From positions 1-64,000 of the forward strand of contig JAKSZP010012263.1 in assembly GCA_022478985.1 (NCBI GenBank): a stretch of DNA of 64,000 bases, given 5' to 3'. Below, one piece after another: positions 23,117 through 35,510 of the stretch. Numbering within the stretch: position 1 is the first letter of the stretch; each line of letters starts with the position of its first letter. This stretch comes from Massospora cicadina (taxonomy: Eukaryota > Entomophthoromycota > Entomophthoromycetes > Entomophthorales > Entomophthoraceae). The notes below the pieces were generated by a model. That model was not told the origin of the DNA. It saw nothing but the letters and a program-made list of their open reading frames with translations, and did not search any database. The translations under genes were made by a program, and so were the position numbers.

Positions 23117-25320
23117 TCAAAGAGTGAGGGTGTGAAAGATTGGTAAGGCCAGGGCGCGGGTGAAGTTTGAGCAGGCCGCGCGGGACCAGTGTTGGGCTGG
23201 AAGTGTAGGGATGGTAACAGCAGCGACCCAAGTGCCCAGGATCTTTGTAGCATGGGCCTTAAAGTCGAGCAGGCCCATGCCTCCGATATGGCGAGGGCCA
23301 AACATGACCTCTAGTTGCACTGGCGGTGGGTGGCCCGACCAAAGCCACCCTTGCAGAAGGGAATACAGTGACTTGAAGAAACCTGGGGATACGGCGATGG
23401 CATGGGCCCCAAACCAAACTTTGGAGAGGAGCATAGAGTTGGCTAGTACAACCCTGCCAGTAAGGGAATTAAGGTGGGCTCTGAGGGAGGCGATGCGCTT
23501 CATCACATTGTCCAGAATATGGTTTTCCATCACTGTTGAGGCATACTCACCTGCCTCCAACCACAACCCCAAATGGCGGACTGGCCCAACGGTAGGGCGT
23601 GGCACAAAGGGGAGCACAAGTGGGGCGGAGTGGGTAGGGAAGGGTAAGCAAGCGCGTGTGCCAGCAGATGGGGTGGGCTGGAAACAGGGCGCTGAGGCCC
23701 AGCGGGTTTGATACTGACCCAGGAGAATGATCTCTTTTTTGGAGGCGTTGAGTGCAGCATTACTTACTTAGGATAAAACTGGATAAGAGCTTCAAGCGTG
23801 CGTGCATCATGATTGTTAGACACCCCAACCACACAGTCATTAGCAAACGCCAACATTCTGAATGGGGCTTGGCCTTGCATGTGGACCCCAGTAAGGTGGG
23901 CATTCATATTTCGAAGAAGTGGGTCAAGGCTGAAGTTATATAAGAGTGGCCTAAGGGGGTCCCCTTGGCGTAGGCCCCTTCGAGGCAGACTACATCCGTG
24001 AGAAAGCCAGGGCCACGCACAGCCATTATGGCGGATTCTGTTATCAGCATCACCCAACTGATGAAGTGAGGGGGCAGGCGGAATTGGTGGAGGCAGGCTC
24101 TGAGTTAATCCCAGTTAATTCTATCATAGGCCTTCTGTTAGTCTAAAAATACAAGTGCACCAGAGGCCGTGGACTGACTGGCGTTGGCCACAGTGTACAC
24201 GTTGTCCCAAATAATTCTTATGGGTATGAAACCAAATTGCTCTGAAGAGATGATAGCAGAGGCAACAATCCCTAGACAGTTAGCCATAATTTTAGTTAAA
24301 AAATTTAGTATCAGTGTTGGTTAGAGAAATTGGGCGCCAGTTGGCCAAGTCTAGCTTATCCCCTTTTTTGAACATTATAATGGTGTAGGCCTCATGCCCT
24401 CCTGGTAGGAGGCGCGTCGCCAGATGGCTCTGGTTAAGAGAGGCAAGCAATAGTGGGGATAAATATCTGAAGTACTTCTTATAAATCTCGTAAGGAATAC
24501 CATCAAGGCCAGGGCATTTCTTATTTGGTGCACCACGGATGTCAGACCAGAGTTCATCCATAGTAATCAAATTCATTAACTCCAGGAATCAGGAAATGGT
24601 GCAGATGTGTGCGCCATCGAGAAAATTCGCCATTTCAGCTGGCAGAATCAGGTCAGATCAGTACAATTTGGAGTAATAGTTTTGTATCTTGATCGCCACT
24701 TCAGCTGGCGTATCCGCTACAGAATTGTCTGGCCATCGCACCTGTGTGCAGTCCATGTTCTAGTGCAGTGCAAAGAATTTTCAAAAAAAGTAAGCGGAGT
24801 ATGTGTCGCACACTGTGATGTGTTTAACTTTGTAAAGAACACAAACCTGATGCTTGTGTTGCTGCTCCAGCGCGTTGAGATGGGTGGCTACTTCTGCCCA
24901 TTTGCAGCCCCAAGCAGGGCTGTAACCTGTGACTGGGATGTTGGACTCCAGGTGGGACAGCTCTGCCAGAGCACGTGAGATGACTGTTGAGGTGGAGCAT
25001 GAGCAATGGGAGGAGAGGTGGCGAGCCTGGAGGATTGTGTCTGCCTTGAAGGCAAACCAGGTGGAAATTGGATCAGCGCAAAACGGTGTGATAAACTATG
25101 GAGCTGTGGTCGCAGATTCCATCCACGAGGAAAAGCTTGGTGACACAAGTTCATCTGGGCAAAGTTTGCACCATACTGGATCCTGAGTAACTGGGTCAAG
25201 TAGGTGGAAGGTTATCAAAACCATCCTGTGATTGGAGAAATTAGTTTTCGTCATGTTAAAATGAGAAATTTGGGTACAAACTTTCAACGGTGCAAGGATA
25301 AGATTGATGTGAGACATGGA
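23117..25320 (-). pseudogene. LINE C ORF2: reverse transcriptase remnant
   Basis: RT motifs run leftwards. Near 24530-24480 lies KKCPGLDGIPYEIYKKYF; near 24360 lies KKGDKLDLANWRPISLTNT, the typical fingers block of LINE RTs. Near 23970 GLRQGDPLRPLLYNFSLDP gives the palm. The active-site box is FAND (23836-23847) where FADD is expected, so the second catalytic aspartate neighbour is changed and the enzyme would be dead even if read through. The thumb and connection continue to 23117 (RVVLANSMLLSKVWFGAHA, matching RALMANVFLLSKVWLLAHV in family 1). Frames are split into at least four pieces. Clade assignment within LINEs needs a tree. Confidence 0.85.
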
Positions 25321-25322
25321 CT

Positions 25323-25910
25323 TTAGCTGGCTGTTGTGGATGTGGGGGCATACATGTTTTCGAGCAGCAGAGCATGATGCAGCAGAGCGTCAATCAAACC
25401 TAGGGTGGCCTTGAGGACGTGTAGTTCAACGTTTCCCTGTGGCGGGGAAGATGAGTAGGGCCAGCGGTCAGTGGATGGGTTCAACCAACAGTTTATATCG
25501 CCAACGACAAAAGGGTCAGGGGGTAATGGAAGGGATTTGACTGATGAGAAAAAAATCCTGATGTTTTCATGCACAGGTTGGGGCATAAATGTTGATGATA
25601 GCGTTCACTACGTTGGCCCACGAAAAGTTGACAACAAGGACGCAGCTACTAAGGAAGGATTCAGATGATAAAAATTTAGTAAATTGTTTTTTTGAATAAG
25701 CACCCCACAGTGCTCAGACCAGAAGGATAGGGAAGGGAGGAGCATAAATTTTAATGTTTCCTCAGAACCGCGCAGACAGTGGGACTCCTGGATGGCTAGG
25801 ACAACCACAGGTAAATTATGTTGTAAAAAACTCAGTTTCCTAGCCCAGGACAGCGAGACCTTAATTCCGTCAATGTTCAAATCCCTAAAGTAAAGCTCCC
25901 CCCATCACAC
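25323..25910 (-). pseudogene. LINE C ORF2: AP-like endonuclease remnant
   Basis: The N-terminal domain of ORF2 nicks target DNA to start target-primed reverse transcription. Near 25870-25780 the reading NIDGIKVSLSWARKLSFLQ leads into VVVLAIQESH, containing the catalytic Glu of the QE motif; LINE family 1 has VQEPH here. Near 25500 the GDIN motif (VGDINCWLNPSTDRW) corresponds to GDFN in family 1. The C-terminal SDH motif is not legible. At least one frameshift near 25600 separates the two halves. It follows directly after ORF1. Confidence 0.75.
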
Positions 25911-25980
25911 CTTAGGTGTGAGGGGAAGGGCACCCAAGCCCTTCAGCCTTCTCATGTTCTCTATTGCGCTTTATGGCGCC

Positions 25981-27330
25981 TCAGGTATGTGATGAAACAT
26001 AATTGGTGGTATGGATAGCTTTAGCAGTTGGTTTTGCATTGGCTTTTGCCTTCAATTTTTGTTTCCCCACTGCTGGATGAGATTTTTGCGGTGCATGCAT
26101 TTTCTGTGCACCAACGCTTGATTTTGATTTTTTGGCTGGGAGGTTAGAGACCAATTCAGTTCCAATTGAGGCTTGGGCACATTGGTCAGGTGAAATTGAC
26201 TCGCCCATCTGGGGCTTCATTTTGGGCAGCCCAATCAGCTTGGGCGTCCCAAACTGATTGGTCAAGAGATTCCTGAGCTGCTTCTGCCGCGAAAAGTCTC
26301 AATGTCCTCCTGGAGATGGGAGGGTGGGATAGCGGAAGTGACCTTAGCCGCCTCCTTGGCCACCGCCTTGCGGGCCTGTTTGGCCTTCTTCCGCTCCTGA
26401 GGGGACACTGGGTTCACTATTAAATAGAAACCCTGTGCCCCCCATGGGAAGGCAGCCTTTATATATGAGGTTAGCTCATAGTGGGTCTCACCATTGTTCA
26501 TTGCTGCCGAGGGAATTTCCTCATATGTGATGCCCTCCTTAGAGGGGCAGGTGTGTGCCTTGTGGCCAAATGAGTCACAAAAGGCGCAGATGGGAGGTGC
26601 GCTGTCCACGGTGACCCTAAAAGGGTGGGTGGCATGCCCCTCAATATTGACATAAGTGGTGTGCGGGATTTGGGTTAGATCCTATGCTATCCCCTTAGCT
26701 GGGGTTAGGACTGCAATTGCTTTGCCTGTGCACAGGTGTGGCATCATCGTAAAGCGTTGCATTTTGAAGGATTGTATTTCGCCATATATGGCGAGCCCAG
26801 CCTTCAGGTGTTGTTCAAGTACAGCACACTTGACTGTAGTGGGCAGAAAGTCAAAAGTAATAAAAAATTGGTTAGATTTTGTCCATCTGGTGCACTTAGT
26901 TTTGATGACCCACTGCACATCAAGGGAGTCTATCACAACGCGCACTGTTACAGCTTCATCCGCTGCCTCCTTGCTCCTAAAACCAAGATCCAGCCAACCG
27001 TGTGGCATGGAATGAGGTGCGACGTACACCACGTTTGGAAAATGAGTGTGCCATCCCCACAAAACTTTTCCCATAGCGCAATTTGCTGAATATCCAGGAA
27101 TACCCATACACCATGTTCCACCAACGAGAGTGGTTGAGAGTGTGGCGTATTGATGTACTGGTTGCATCACGCTTGCCAAGCTAAAATTTCCGGGTAAATG
27201 GTTACCACCAGCTTTTTGTTAAGTTTGTCTATTCCTCCAGATTCACCGGGGTGTTTGTGAACTGTGATGTTGTGGGGCCACCACCTGTGTCCTTTACCTT
27301 ACTTGCCTAACTGCTCCCTGACATGGACGC
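25981..27330 (-). pseudogene. LINE C ORF1 remnant (RNA-binding, CCHC)
   Basis: A likely start is the ATG near 27330 (MSGSS). From 27179 one frame is open to 26262 except for a TAG at 26682-26684; the remainder (26265-25981) lies in another frame. An RNA-binding-like segment at about 26860-26700 includes FFITFDFLPTTVK and LAIYGEIQSFKM, paralleling VTFSNLPTTVD in LINE family 1. The CCHC knuckle CAFCDSFGHKAHTC at 26548-26588 is intact. After it comes SYIKAAFPWGAQGFYL, then a basic tail rich in K and A (QERKKAKQARKAVAKEAAK). Such proteins form the RNP with element RNA. The order of RNA-binding segment then knuckle matches family 1. Function is inferred from family; this copy is broken. Confidence 0.8.
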
Positions 27331-27526
27331 CAACTAATCTCCTCGGTGAGGTTATCAAACTAAAACCAGACTGAATCAAATTTGTTGCAAAAGTGATTTC
27401 AAAGAGAGAGAAAAGCTTAACAACATATATTATTTTTCTAAATCTTAGAATATGTATTTAATAAACTAGAGGAGTAAATACATGAAGCGTGTATAAGTGA
27501 CCTGCAATAGTTTCATCAAGTTAAAA

Positions 27527-29418
27527 ATATTTAAAATTTATTTGATGTACGCCAACCAGGGGATGGACATTACTAAAACAGAAACTTCAAAAAACAAACC
27601 AAAATATGAATCAACTTTCTGAAATGAGCTGCAAGACACACAAAAAAGGGAAAAATAACCTACCAGGTGGCACAGCGGTGAGCCACTTACCTCATTATGG
27701 CCGAGGGGAAGGGGGATCAGGAAAATAATCGATTTTGGCTTCAGCATTGAAGAAGCAGATCATTACTGAGAGCAAGGGGGTTTGGGCATCCATGGGATGA
27801 GGGTCAAGGTGTAATAGTTAAGTGTTGAGTTCTTTACTGACAATCTGGGCCTGGAGCATAACCTCTACAAATTTGAAACCTAATGTTCAGCTTGGATGCG
27901 GGCGTCAGGAAGTTGGGCAAATTTTGTAATGTTGGCTCTGGTGATGCGTGTGGATTGGGATACATCTGCCAGTTCTGTGACCTGCTTGACAGCAGTGATG
28001 ACAGCTTCATTGAGGCGTGTGATTTCATCTTTTGCAATAGCAGGTAAATTGGGAGGGAATTCATTGTAATACAACCCTCTTAAAACTCAGTGACAGATTG
28101 TGCCACAGCTTTGCGGAGATGGCAACTTTTGGGTGAAGCCACCATGTCCTCAAATAGCTGATGGTCGCTCTGGAAAGGGGTAGCGGTGGGTTTAGGGGAA
28201 AAGTTGTCTAGGCATGATTGAAGCATCAAAGTCTGGATTCAGATAAGGTTCTAATTAATTGGGAAATCTGGTGGTGGGACAACTTCACCAGATTCATTCA
28301 CTTCATCCAAAAAGTCCTAGGGATTTTGGTTGAGTAGGATTGATTCAGTAATACATGGCTTGGGTTGGGTAAGTTTTGGGGCGGAAAATTTGTTGGATTG
28401 AATTTATGTCTGAACCTGCACCCAATTGGTTGGTATTGGGTTAAATTGGCCAGCTTGGGCATGGGTTGCTAAATTTTGCTTCAGATTCAACAAGCGCACA
28501 GCCTTGATGGTGGGGGCAGCCAAAATCCCCATTCAAACGCTGTTGGTGTGGCCTCATGGGTGGGGTTGGCAGTTTTTGCAGGGTTTGATTTTATTGATAT
28601 GCCCTTAGGTATGGTTCAATTCATGGCAGAGGGGGAAAACTTTGTGGCTGTTGTTGGGGAGAGCCCAAAAGAAATAGTTGGGTGCTGATGTGATATAGGC
28701 ATGTGAGTGGGATGTGCTGGGCCAGGTTTTGGTGGTGGGGGGTAAAAGTGGCCATTTCCCGAGGTGTTGCTAGGCGTCCAGTACCATTTGGGACTAGGAA
28801 GTGGAGGATGGGGTCTATGCCATAAGTGGACAGCCCTGACATCAATTCTCCATAATTTGTTTGATGGAAAGGTGTGAGGGAAGGTTTTCAAAGGTCACCA
28901 CAAGTGTGGTATCATTGGGGAGATGTGTTCAGATGGTGGTAATGGGTGTATTAATGTAAATTAAAGGCGTTGCTGCTGAAGCGGCCGCATACTTTTCATT
29001 GGGGAAACCAACATCAAAATAGCCCTTGTAAGAAAGGAAGTTGAAAACCCCACTGGTGCAAAGGTGGCCGTTTCCAAATCAATAATTGCTTTGTTGGCAT
29101 ATGGGAAGTGACTTCTTTATTCGACGAAGAGCAAAAGTGGATAATGGATCAAGGTAAGGCTAGGGAGTGGGTTGGGTGGACTTATGTGAGGTGCAGTGTT
29201 AAGTCCCTTGGAGGGACACAATGGCCATTTGCATTAAGAGGACTTGCTGAGCCCGTCTACATGCATTTGCTTTCTGGGAAGTAAATGCTAGCAGGTGGAG
29301 CACCGCTGCACCACACTGGGGCAGCAGGTGGTGGATCTGAGGAAATAAATGGAAACTGATGCAGTAGAGGTGGCGGTGGAAAATTAACGTTTTTTTAAAA
29401 AATTGCTTGAAAGTGATG
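27527..29418 (-). mobile_element. ORF1-only LINE D (family 2)
   Basis: This 1,892-bp minus-strand element is flanked by an 11-bp duplication with one mismatch (tcaagttaaaa at 27516-27526, tcaagctaaaa at 29419-29429). Its 3' end carries ccaaccaggggatgga (plus-strand reading, about 27551-27566) and an A/T-rich tail. Its 5' end resembles that of LINE C (ATCACTTT-CAA-CAA). Only ORF1 coding lies between; no endonuclease or RT. Confidence 0.85.
27700..29060 (-). pseudogene. LINE D ORF1 remnant
   Basis: Reading leftwards, YFDVGFPNEKYAAASAATPL near 29020 aligns to the same region in copy A, and TTLVVTFENLPSHLSIKQIM near 28890 resembles the RNA-binding-like segment of copy C. The zinc knuckle expected near 28650 is not legible. 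FEWGFWLPPPS near 28530 matches FEWGTILLPS in A. A 65-codon helical stretch at 28074-27880 (DEITRLNEAVITAVKQVTEL) could form a coiled coil. The coding part ends near 27700 and passes into the shared 3' end. Multiple stops and shifts. Confidence 0.7.
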
Positions 29419-29429
29419 TCAAGCTAAAA

Positions 29430-31300
29430 GAAAGAAAATCAAGTAGTAAATATTAGTTCTTGAGAAAATGGTTCAAAGAAAAAAATCTATAACATTACTG
29501 GTATAGACTATTAATATTCCCCTTAAAGCTTTTAAATTTAAAAATAGATAATATTAAGACATGAATAGTTATTTCAGATGGGCACTATTTCTCTTAGGTT
29601 CTAAATATCAGTATATTTATCTCATGAATTAAGATAATAGAATGCTAATACATTTTAAAGTAACTAGTACAAGGTTTAACCTGAATTCAGGACCTGTCTT
29701 TTATAGTTTTTTCAACCTTCCAATTTTTTGCATATGCCTCTGTTCAGTTATTAATTAACTTATATCTTCACAAGGCTTAGTGCTCACTATAGGGGTACTG
29801 GAAACTTAGCGCCATAGTTGACTAACTATGTTTGTGATAATAAAATTAAAGAGACTTGTCATATTTAAAGAAAATTTGAGTTAAAGAGTTGCACTAATGT
29901 GAGATCATCAATGAAATCTGTCAGCTTATGTAAAGAAAAGCCAAATAATCTCAGGATTAAACCAATAAACTATTTAACCATCTCCTCGGGGTAAAGTATT
30001 CCATAAGTTAAATATATTGTTGCAAATGAGCATTTGCTCATAAACAGGCAATGATTGATAAAATAGATTTGGGAATCATCACCAGATGATATTCTACCTT
30101 GATGCTAGAGGCCACCATCCAGACGTTCTCACACAATGGAAATGCAACAATCCCAAAGCCAATAAAAGGAAATGGCTGCAGCTTGACACTCATAATGGAT
30201 GAGAAGCAAAGATTCTGAACAAAGCAAACTCAAGCGCCCTTTCTGCTAAGGACACCTAGCCACCCTATTGTTATCTAAATCTTTAACAAATAACACTTAT
30301 TGTATAATTTTCCTCATGAATTAACATTTAAAAATAAACCACTTCTCTTATTTAACATATAGTTAGTATTGTAACCCAGGGTAGTGCATATAAACTGAAC
30401 TCTGAATAAGCAAAATTGTTATGCCATCACCTCTCCAGACATTCCGATCAATCAAGCCTAAAGAAACAGAACAACTTCCATTACTACTTCTCTGAGCACC
30501 CACAATTTTTGATATAAAGCTTTTCTAAGTAAAAACCTAAACTTAGTGCTCACTACAGGGGTGCCCTGAGATGTAAGTAGTAAAAAATGTCAATCACAAA
30601 ACATGGAAGATAACGCTAATAGCAGATTTTTTTCTTCAATGGGAAGAGGGATTTACTCATTGGGCTAATAATTTAAAGCTTAAGCTACAACTGAAAACAA
30701 CCTAAGAGCCTAGAATTCTAGGCTACCTTTGAGTTAACCTTCCCATGATGAACCCCAATCAAATCTATCTTCAAACTGACAATCTAGATGTCACCATCTA
30801 GCAGCTTCTAGATGGAATCTATTCTGCTGAACCCCAGTATAGTCATCCACAAGCTTCTGATGTCTCCTCTTACACGCAAAGACTTAACGGCTCAGCTGCC
30901 TTAGCCAGCAATAGTTGGTTGGCGGAGAAGAACCTTATCTATGAAATTTGTACATTTAGCCCTCCATATCTCCTCCAATTGGTGGGGTTACACTATCAAG
31001 CATTGTTACTCAAGCTTAGATTAATATAGAGCTGTAACTCCACTTTAATCAAATATAATGATACTGCTATGATTATGTTTATAATAATTGGGAAGCTATC
31101 CAGGACAACAGTCTCCTCATCAATGATGCTGAATTTAAATCAACCTGTTGGACTCTGGAATTTCTGAGTATAAGATCCACCTTAATCAGCGACCATATGG
31201 TGTGGTCTACAAGATATATAAGTATCATAAAATGACGCGTCTGAAACTTCTGCCCAAACCCAAATTTTAATCCACCTTGATGCACTGATTATATCATTTA
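29430..31300 (+). other. LTR-like and leader sequence with two primer-site motifs
   Basis: No long frame is present. The motif tagtgctcacta(c/t)agggg occurs at about 29779 and 30544. The same motif follows LTR ends at 62320 and, diverged, at 51394. So this stretch probably contains the ends and leaders of one or two plus-strand LTR elements upstream of the gag at 31.3 kb. LTR starts could not be fixed. Confidence 0.45.
30544..30561 (+). other. Primer-binding-site-like motif
   Basis: tagtgctcactacagggg matches the motif at 62320 base for base over 18 nt and resembles the reverse-strand site next to the El-2 5' LTR (tggtgcttactacaggggg). A second, one-base-different copy lies at about 29779. 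It would pair with a tRNA ending GAGCACCA-like; the tRNA was not identified. Confidence 0.5.
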
Positions 31301-31310
31301 GAAGCCATGC

Positions 31311-32560
31311 TTGATCAACTTCAAAGCTAAGGTGATACCATTACTGAAGGGCCACGTAGCCACAAAGACTCCAAAGGCCCAAGGGGTCCCAAGGGGGCTG
31401 AGGTACATTCAGGCTCTAGAAGGCCCCCTGACCCTCCTGGCAACTGGATCACATGTTCCCCTGGCTGAAGGCTCTGAGGACCCCATGCGTAGCAAGATTC
31501 TCAAAAAAGGATAACAATCAGAAAATAAAATCAAAAGCATTACTTGAGGGTGTGGATTTCACCCTGATGAAAGCCCATTGCTCCTGCCATAACCCTAGCC
31601 GCATTTTAATTCAATATAAAAATGCACTGGAGTTCATAGAACTTACATATAAACAATTTTATGAGATAAACAGATATATGAAATCTTGAAGACCTCATCA
31701 GTTTCTGCAAGTACAAAGTTCTATAAATCAATCCCATTTTATTGAAAATCAATACCAACTCGCTCAATCAGTGCTGGGACAAATTTCAGACAACAGGGAG
31801 AAGATATGAAGAAAAATAGATCAGCAGGCTCCCCACGCATATTCCAAGTTAATATCTACTGAGCCAAGCCACATTATCAAAGCTGGCATCCATTCCCTCT
31901 CTGCGACAGTCTGGTCACTTTCAGCTTATTTTAAAAAAATTCGTTACAGGCCAAGAAAGCATTGCGTCTCTCAAATGCATTCAAGAGCACTATTGAAGAG
32001 GCCTTCAATCGTCAGAAGGTAAACATATCCATTTCTACTTATGTGGGGAAGCTTGTAAAATTTATGACCCCCACCATTAGGAATGCCAGACTTTTGGCAC
32101 AGAACAAGACCACTCTCATAAAGGAATTTGTCTCTTATTAGACTCTCTTAAGTCAAAAAAGCTTTTATGGCCATTTGACTCAACAAGGGAAAAAACCTTC
32201 TGATTTTCACATTGCATTTTATAGCGCACAGCTGCAAATTAGACCCAATCAAATCTCATAATGACGCTATTACCACTTTACTTTCCGCTCTTAATCCTGG
32301 TCTGATGTCCAGCTCCACATGATAGGACTTAAACCTTTACCAGCATCTTTGACATCAAACAGGCACTCAGTAAGATGCCCGCAGCCACTTTGAACAAAAA
32401 CGCTTTCACAGTTTAACCCTCCTATATCTAGAGTGTATGCGCTGAAGGTCAAAGAGAAATGTGTGACCGCTTGTTCTTACTTCAAAGGCCGCTGACACAC
32501 AAAGGAGGAGTGCTATAAATGATGGGTGGAATAGAAGAAGCAAAATGTTGGGAAAAAGAG
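31311..32560 (+). pseudogene. LTR-element gag remnant (fragment H)
   Basis: Plus-strand frames with stops run through here. A proline-rich start (31311-31514) is followed by a helical stretch near 31950-32140 (RLSNAFKSTIEEAFNRQK, then RNARLLAQNKTTLIKEFVSY). Near 32460 a decayed zinc knuckle reads CSYFKGR-HTKEECYK, where Phe replaces the second Cys and a stop replaces the Gly before His. Position downstream of a primer-site motif fits gag, which packages element RNA. The element continues to 32896, where El-3 is inserted. It probably belongs to Ty3/gypsy but no pol from it is clear. Confidence 0.6.
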
Positions 32561-32896
32561 CTCAGAATGAAGATATAGGCTTTCTATGTTGACACTCCCC
32601 CATTATGCCTCTATTCAAGCCTGAAAGCCTCACAGAGGTCAACATTGGAGAGCCCTTGAAAAAAATTGATAATTATAATAATAAGCTTTTTAAATTGGCT
32701 TATTCCAATGATGAGTCGCCCAAGTTTTTCACCCTAATGCCCCAATTTGATATGATGATCACTCATGTTGTGGTTAAGGTTTTATAAAATCCCCCTAATA
32801 GCCATAATAGATATCATTTTCCAGTGAACGTGGTCTCATCTAAACTAATGACAAAATTCAAGATTACACCTGATCTGCCCCATTAAAATGAGTATT

Positions 32897-34299
32897 TGTT
32901 AGAAAAGCGGTAGATAAAGTTTATACTGGCCTGACAGTTGGGATGCAAAAACACCCAAAAGGCGAGCCAGAATGCCTGGGGCAATGCTGCTCAAATGACG
33001 TTTAATGTGCTGGGAGATAAATAAACAATGGGCTGATGGACGTGAATGTAAAAAACAAACCTGACAAGGAACCAGGCTGTCGCTTCTCAAGGGCCTATGG
33101 GCCTGGGCATAGGAAATTGCAGGACCAGATTATGTGGTTTGGTTTCCCCCATGGGGGAAACTGGGTATGGCAACACTGGTGAGGGTGCGGATCCTCATCT
33201 AGAGCGGGAATAATTTTATCCACAAAATTCTGAGAGCCTGGTGGCAGAATGCCTCAGCAATTGGGGAAGTTCCAAAATGTTCTTGACATGGTAGGCCTTA
33301 TTGACTGCGGTGGGGACTAAAGTTACTAACACGACTGGGATAGACGAGTCATTATGAGGCTCAAGATGCCACATTGGAGGTGTCATGGGTTATAAAAAGA
33401 AATTTTAACTAATAAAAGAAAAGGAGCATGGGGAATTTTTAGTAAAGAATAAAGACAATTGACTGTCAATTTTACAGTGTGGTACAACTGTTTATCTAGC
33501 CAACCAATTGGGCAATAGCTTAGAGCGCACGGGATTGGAGCCCTCAAGTTAGACCTAACCTGGTGAAATATGAGCAACGGGTAGAAACTTATTTAATTGG
33601 AACTTGTTTCAAAAATGTTATTGGCGGGGCTGAGTCATTATTGTTTCATCTGCGAACGCCCAAATTGCAGTTTTGCCACGATTTTGAAAATTTGAGTGAT
33701 AGCATCCTGCCTGAAAGGCAACGGGAGCCTCCCATGGCCACCCCATACAGGGAAAGACCCAAGAGGTTGGGAATGGGTTTGAGGCACCCAACCTGCCAAC
33801 CCTTGATCACTCTGGCATCCGATTGACTAGGCAAGATTAGCCTGATGGAAATTTAAGTGCTGTTGGGGAGGATTCAGTGCAAACAAATACTTTTGCTGAT
33901 GGCCCAATGCCATCATGAGTTTTTCCAAAGGTAAAGCACTAGACGCTCTATTCACTGAGGGTAACAACTGTCAGAATTTATTGCCAATGGTTTGGTGCTG
34001 ACAGTCATTGTTTCTAAAGGCCGTTGCTTTTGTCCACATTTGTCCCCTTTGCCCCATATGGATGCCAATTCTCTGACAACTTGACACAAATTCCCTTAAT
34101 TTATGTACCAATTCCTCAGATATTAGTACTGGGATAAGTGGCGGAAATTTATAAAGGGTAAGCCATGACCCCCGCTCATCCACCAAATGAGTAAGGTCTC
34201 CCTGGGAGACAAGGAAGCAGTTTGCCTTCTCAGACTTATTTTTGTGGTAAAGGGAACGGCACCTGATCCAGGTAGAGGAGGCGCTCCCCTAGACTTATG
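32897..34299 (-). repeat. El-3 3' LTR
   Basis: This aligns over its length with 38234-39634; landmarks are attatgtggtttggtt, aactgggtatggcaaca, gggagcctccca-ggccaccc and aggcgctccccta/cagactta. It begins TGTTAG in plus-strand reading. Short open frames inside are not conserved between the two copies. Confidence 0.85.
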
Positions 34300-34577
34300 T
34301 TCCATTCTCTTTTCCTAAAGGGACTGCCACCACCAGGGAATTTGGTGAGGGCCATATTCTTATGGGCCTTGGGTAACTTGATCGCCATCAGCATAGCGAT
34401 TTTTGGGAGAGGGCAAGGAGTATCAGGGTGGGTAGCATGAAAATCCTTGACAATCTTTGAGCAATCAACACAGTCCTGAGTGCCACTCCAGATACTTTGT
34501 AGGCTGTATAGCCTTTTCACACTACTAAATTTTGAACTGATCTGCACGAGTGTTGGGAAGCCAGAATGCCATCAACT

Positions 34578-35510
34578 TTAGCTTCCTCTGTTCCCTTGAT
34601 TATGATGGGCTCTGGTTATGATTGGATTGCCCTTTGAATGGGGAAAATGTGAGACATGGAAAACAGGGTTTTGTTTCCAGTGGGCCGGCAATTTCAGGAA
34701 GAAGGCGCCATTTCCCAGGTCCTCTTGCACAAAAAGGGACCCGAGTGTTTGCTCACAAACTTGTGAGAGGGAACCTGCATGCGCAAGTTTCATGTGCCCA
34801 ACATGATGTGTGAACCTACCTTTACCTTTTGCGTTAGGAGTCGCTTTAGATTTCAAACCTTTTATAATCACTTAAGGCGGGGGTCAATAGCGCTTGAACC
34901 AAGGACTGAGTGGAATGAATGCGCTGAGCATGGTCAGCTGCAGTTGGGACCTCTGGGCAAAAGCACAGGTCAATTGATAATGATGGGCTATACCACAGGG
35001 CAGCTTCATATGGGGAGAAGCCAGTGGATGCATAAACTCTATTATTATAAACAAACTGGGCGAGGGGAGATTGTCAGACTAGGTATGTTGAGTGGCTGCA
35101 GCGTATCACTGAAGGTACTGTTCTAAGATCAGATTGACCCAACTAGTTTGACAATCTGACTGTGGATGGTACATGGTGGAGCGACATGACATAATATTCA
35201 GAATCTCCAAGAGTTTATTCTAAAACTGCACAATAAATTGGGTCCCACGATTGCTGATGATTTCCTGTGGGAGTCCAAACATAGATAAAACATGCCTCAA
35301 GAACAGGCGGGATGTTTCCTTGGATGTAATAGCAGAGTAGAATGGGAAATCAAGAAATTTTTTGTGAAGCGGTTTATTACCACCATGACCACTGTGAGCT
35401 TATTGGAGCTAGGTAACTCAACAATAAAATCCACGGACACTAACGTCCCTGGACCCTCTGCCTGCAGCAAGGGGTGGAGGAGTCTATTTCTACCTGACCA
35501 GTCCAAAGGG
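34578..35510 (-). pseudogene. El-3 integrase remnant
   Basis: Integrase inserts the cDNA into the host genome. The core is legible at 35506-35297 (GTLVSVDFIVELPSSNK, VINRFTKNF), containing the first catalytic Asp in SVDFI. Later core blocks around 35290-34900 are broken. At 34871-34578 the C-terminal module reads LGNGAFFLKLPAHWKQNPVF followed by HVSHFPHSKGNP, the conserved HVS-L-P ending of Ty3/gypsy and Tf1 integrases. The domain lies downstream of RNase H as expected. Stops and frameshifts prevent function. Confidence 0.75.

Larger units (their letters stand above)
22140..27418 (-). mobile_element. LINE C, family 2, ORF1 plus ORF2 (dead)
   Basis: This 5.28-kb minus-strand non-LTR retrotransposon carries ORF1, AP-like endonuclease, RT and a C-terminal Cys/His motif. 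A 9-bp duplication, aacaacata, lies at 22131-22139 and 27419-27427. The 3' end has the family signature (ccaggggatggg on the plus strand near 22173-22184) followed by an A-rich tail. It is the only copy here retaining ORF2, so it represents the likely autonomous form from which A, B and D derive. Stops, frameshifts and an RT active-site change make it inactive. Confidence 0.85.

Noticed and set aside
23160..23711. 183-codon plus-strand frame as a gene
   Set aside because: It is the antisense shadow of LINE C's RT; its length follows from the GC-rich coding strand.
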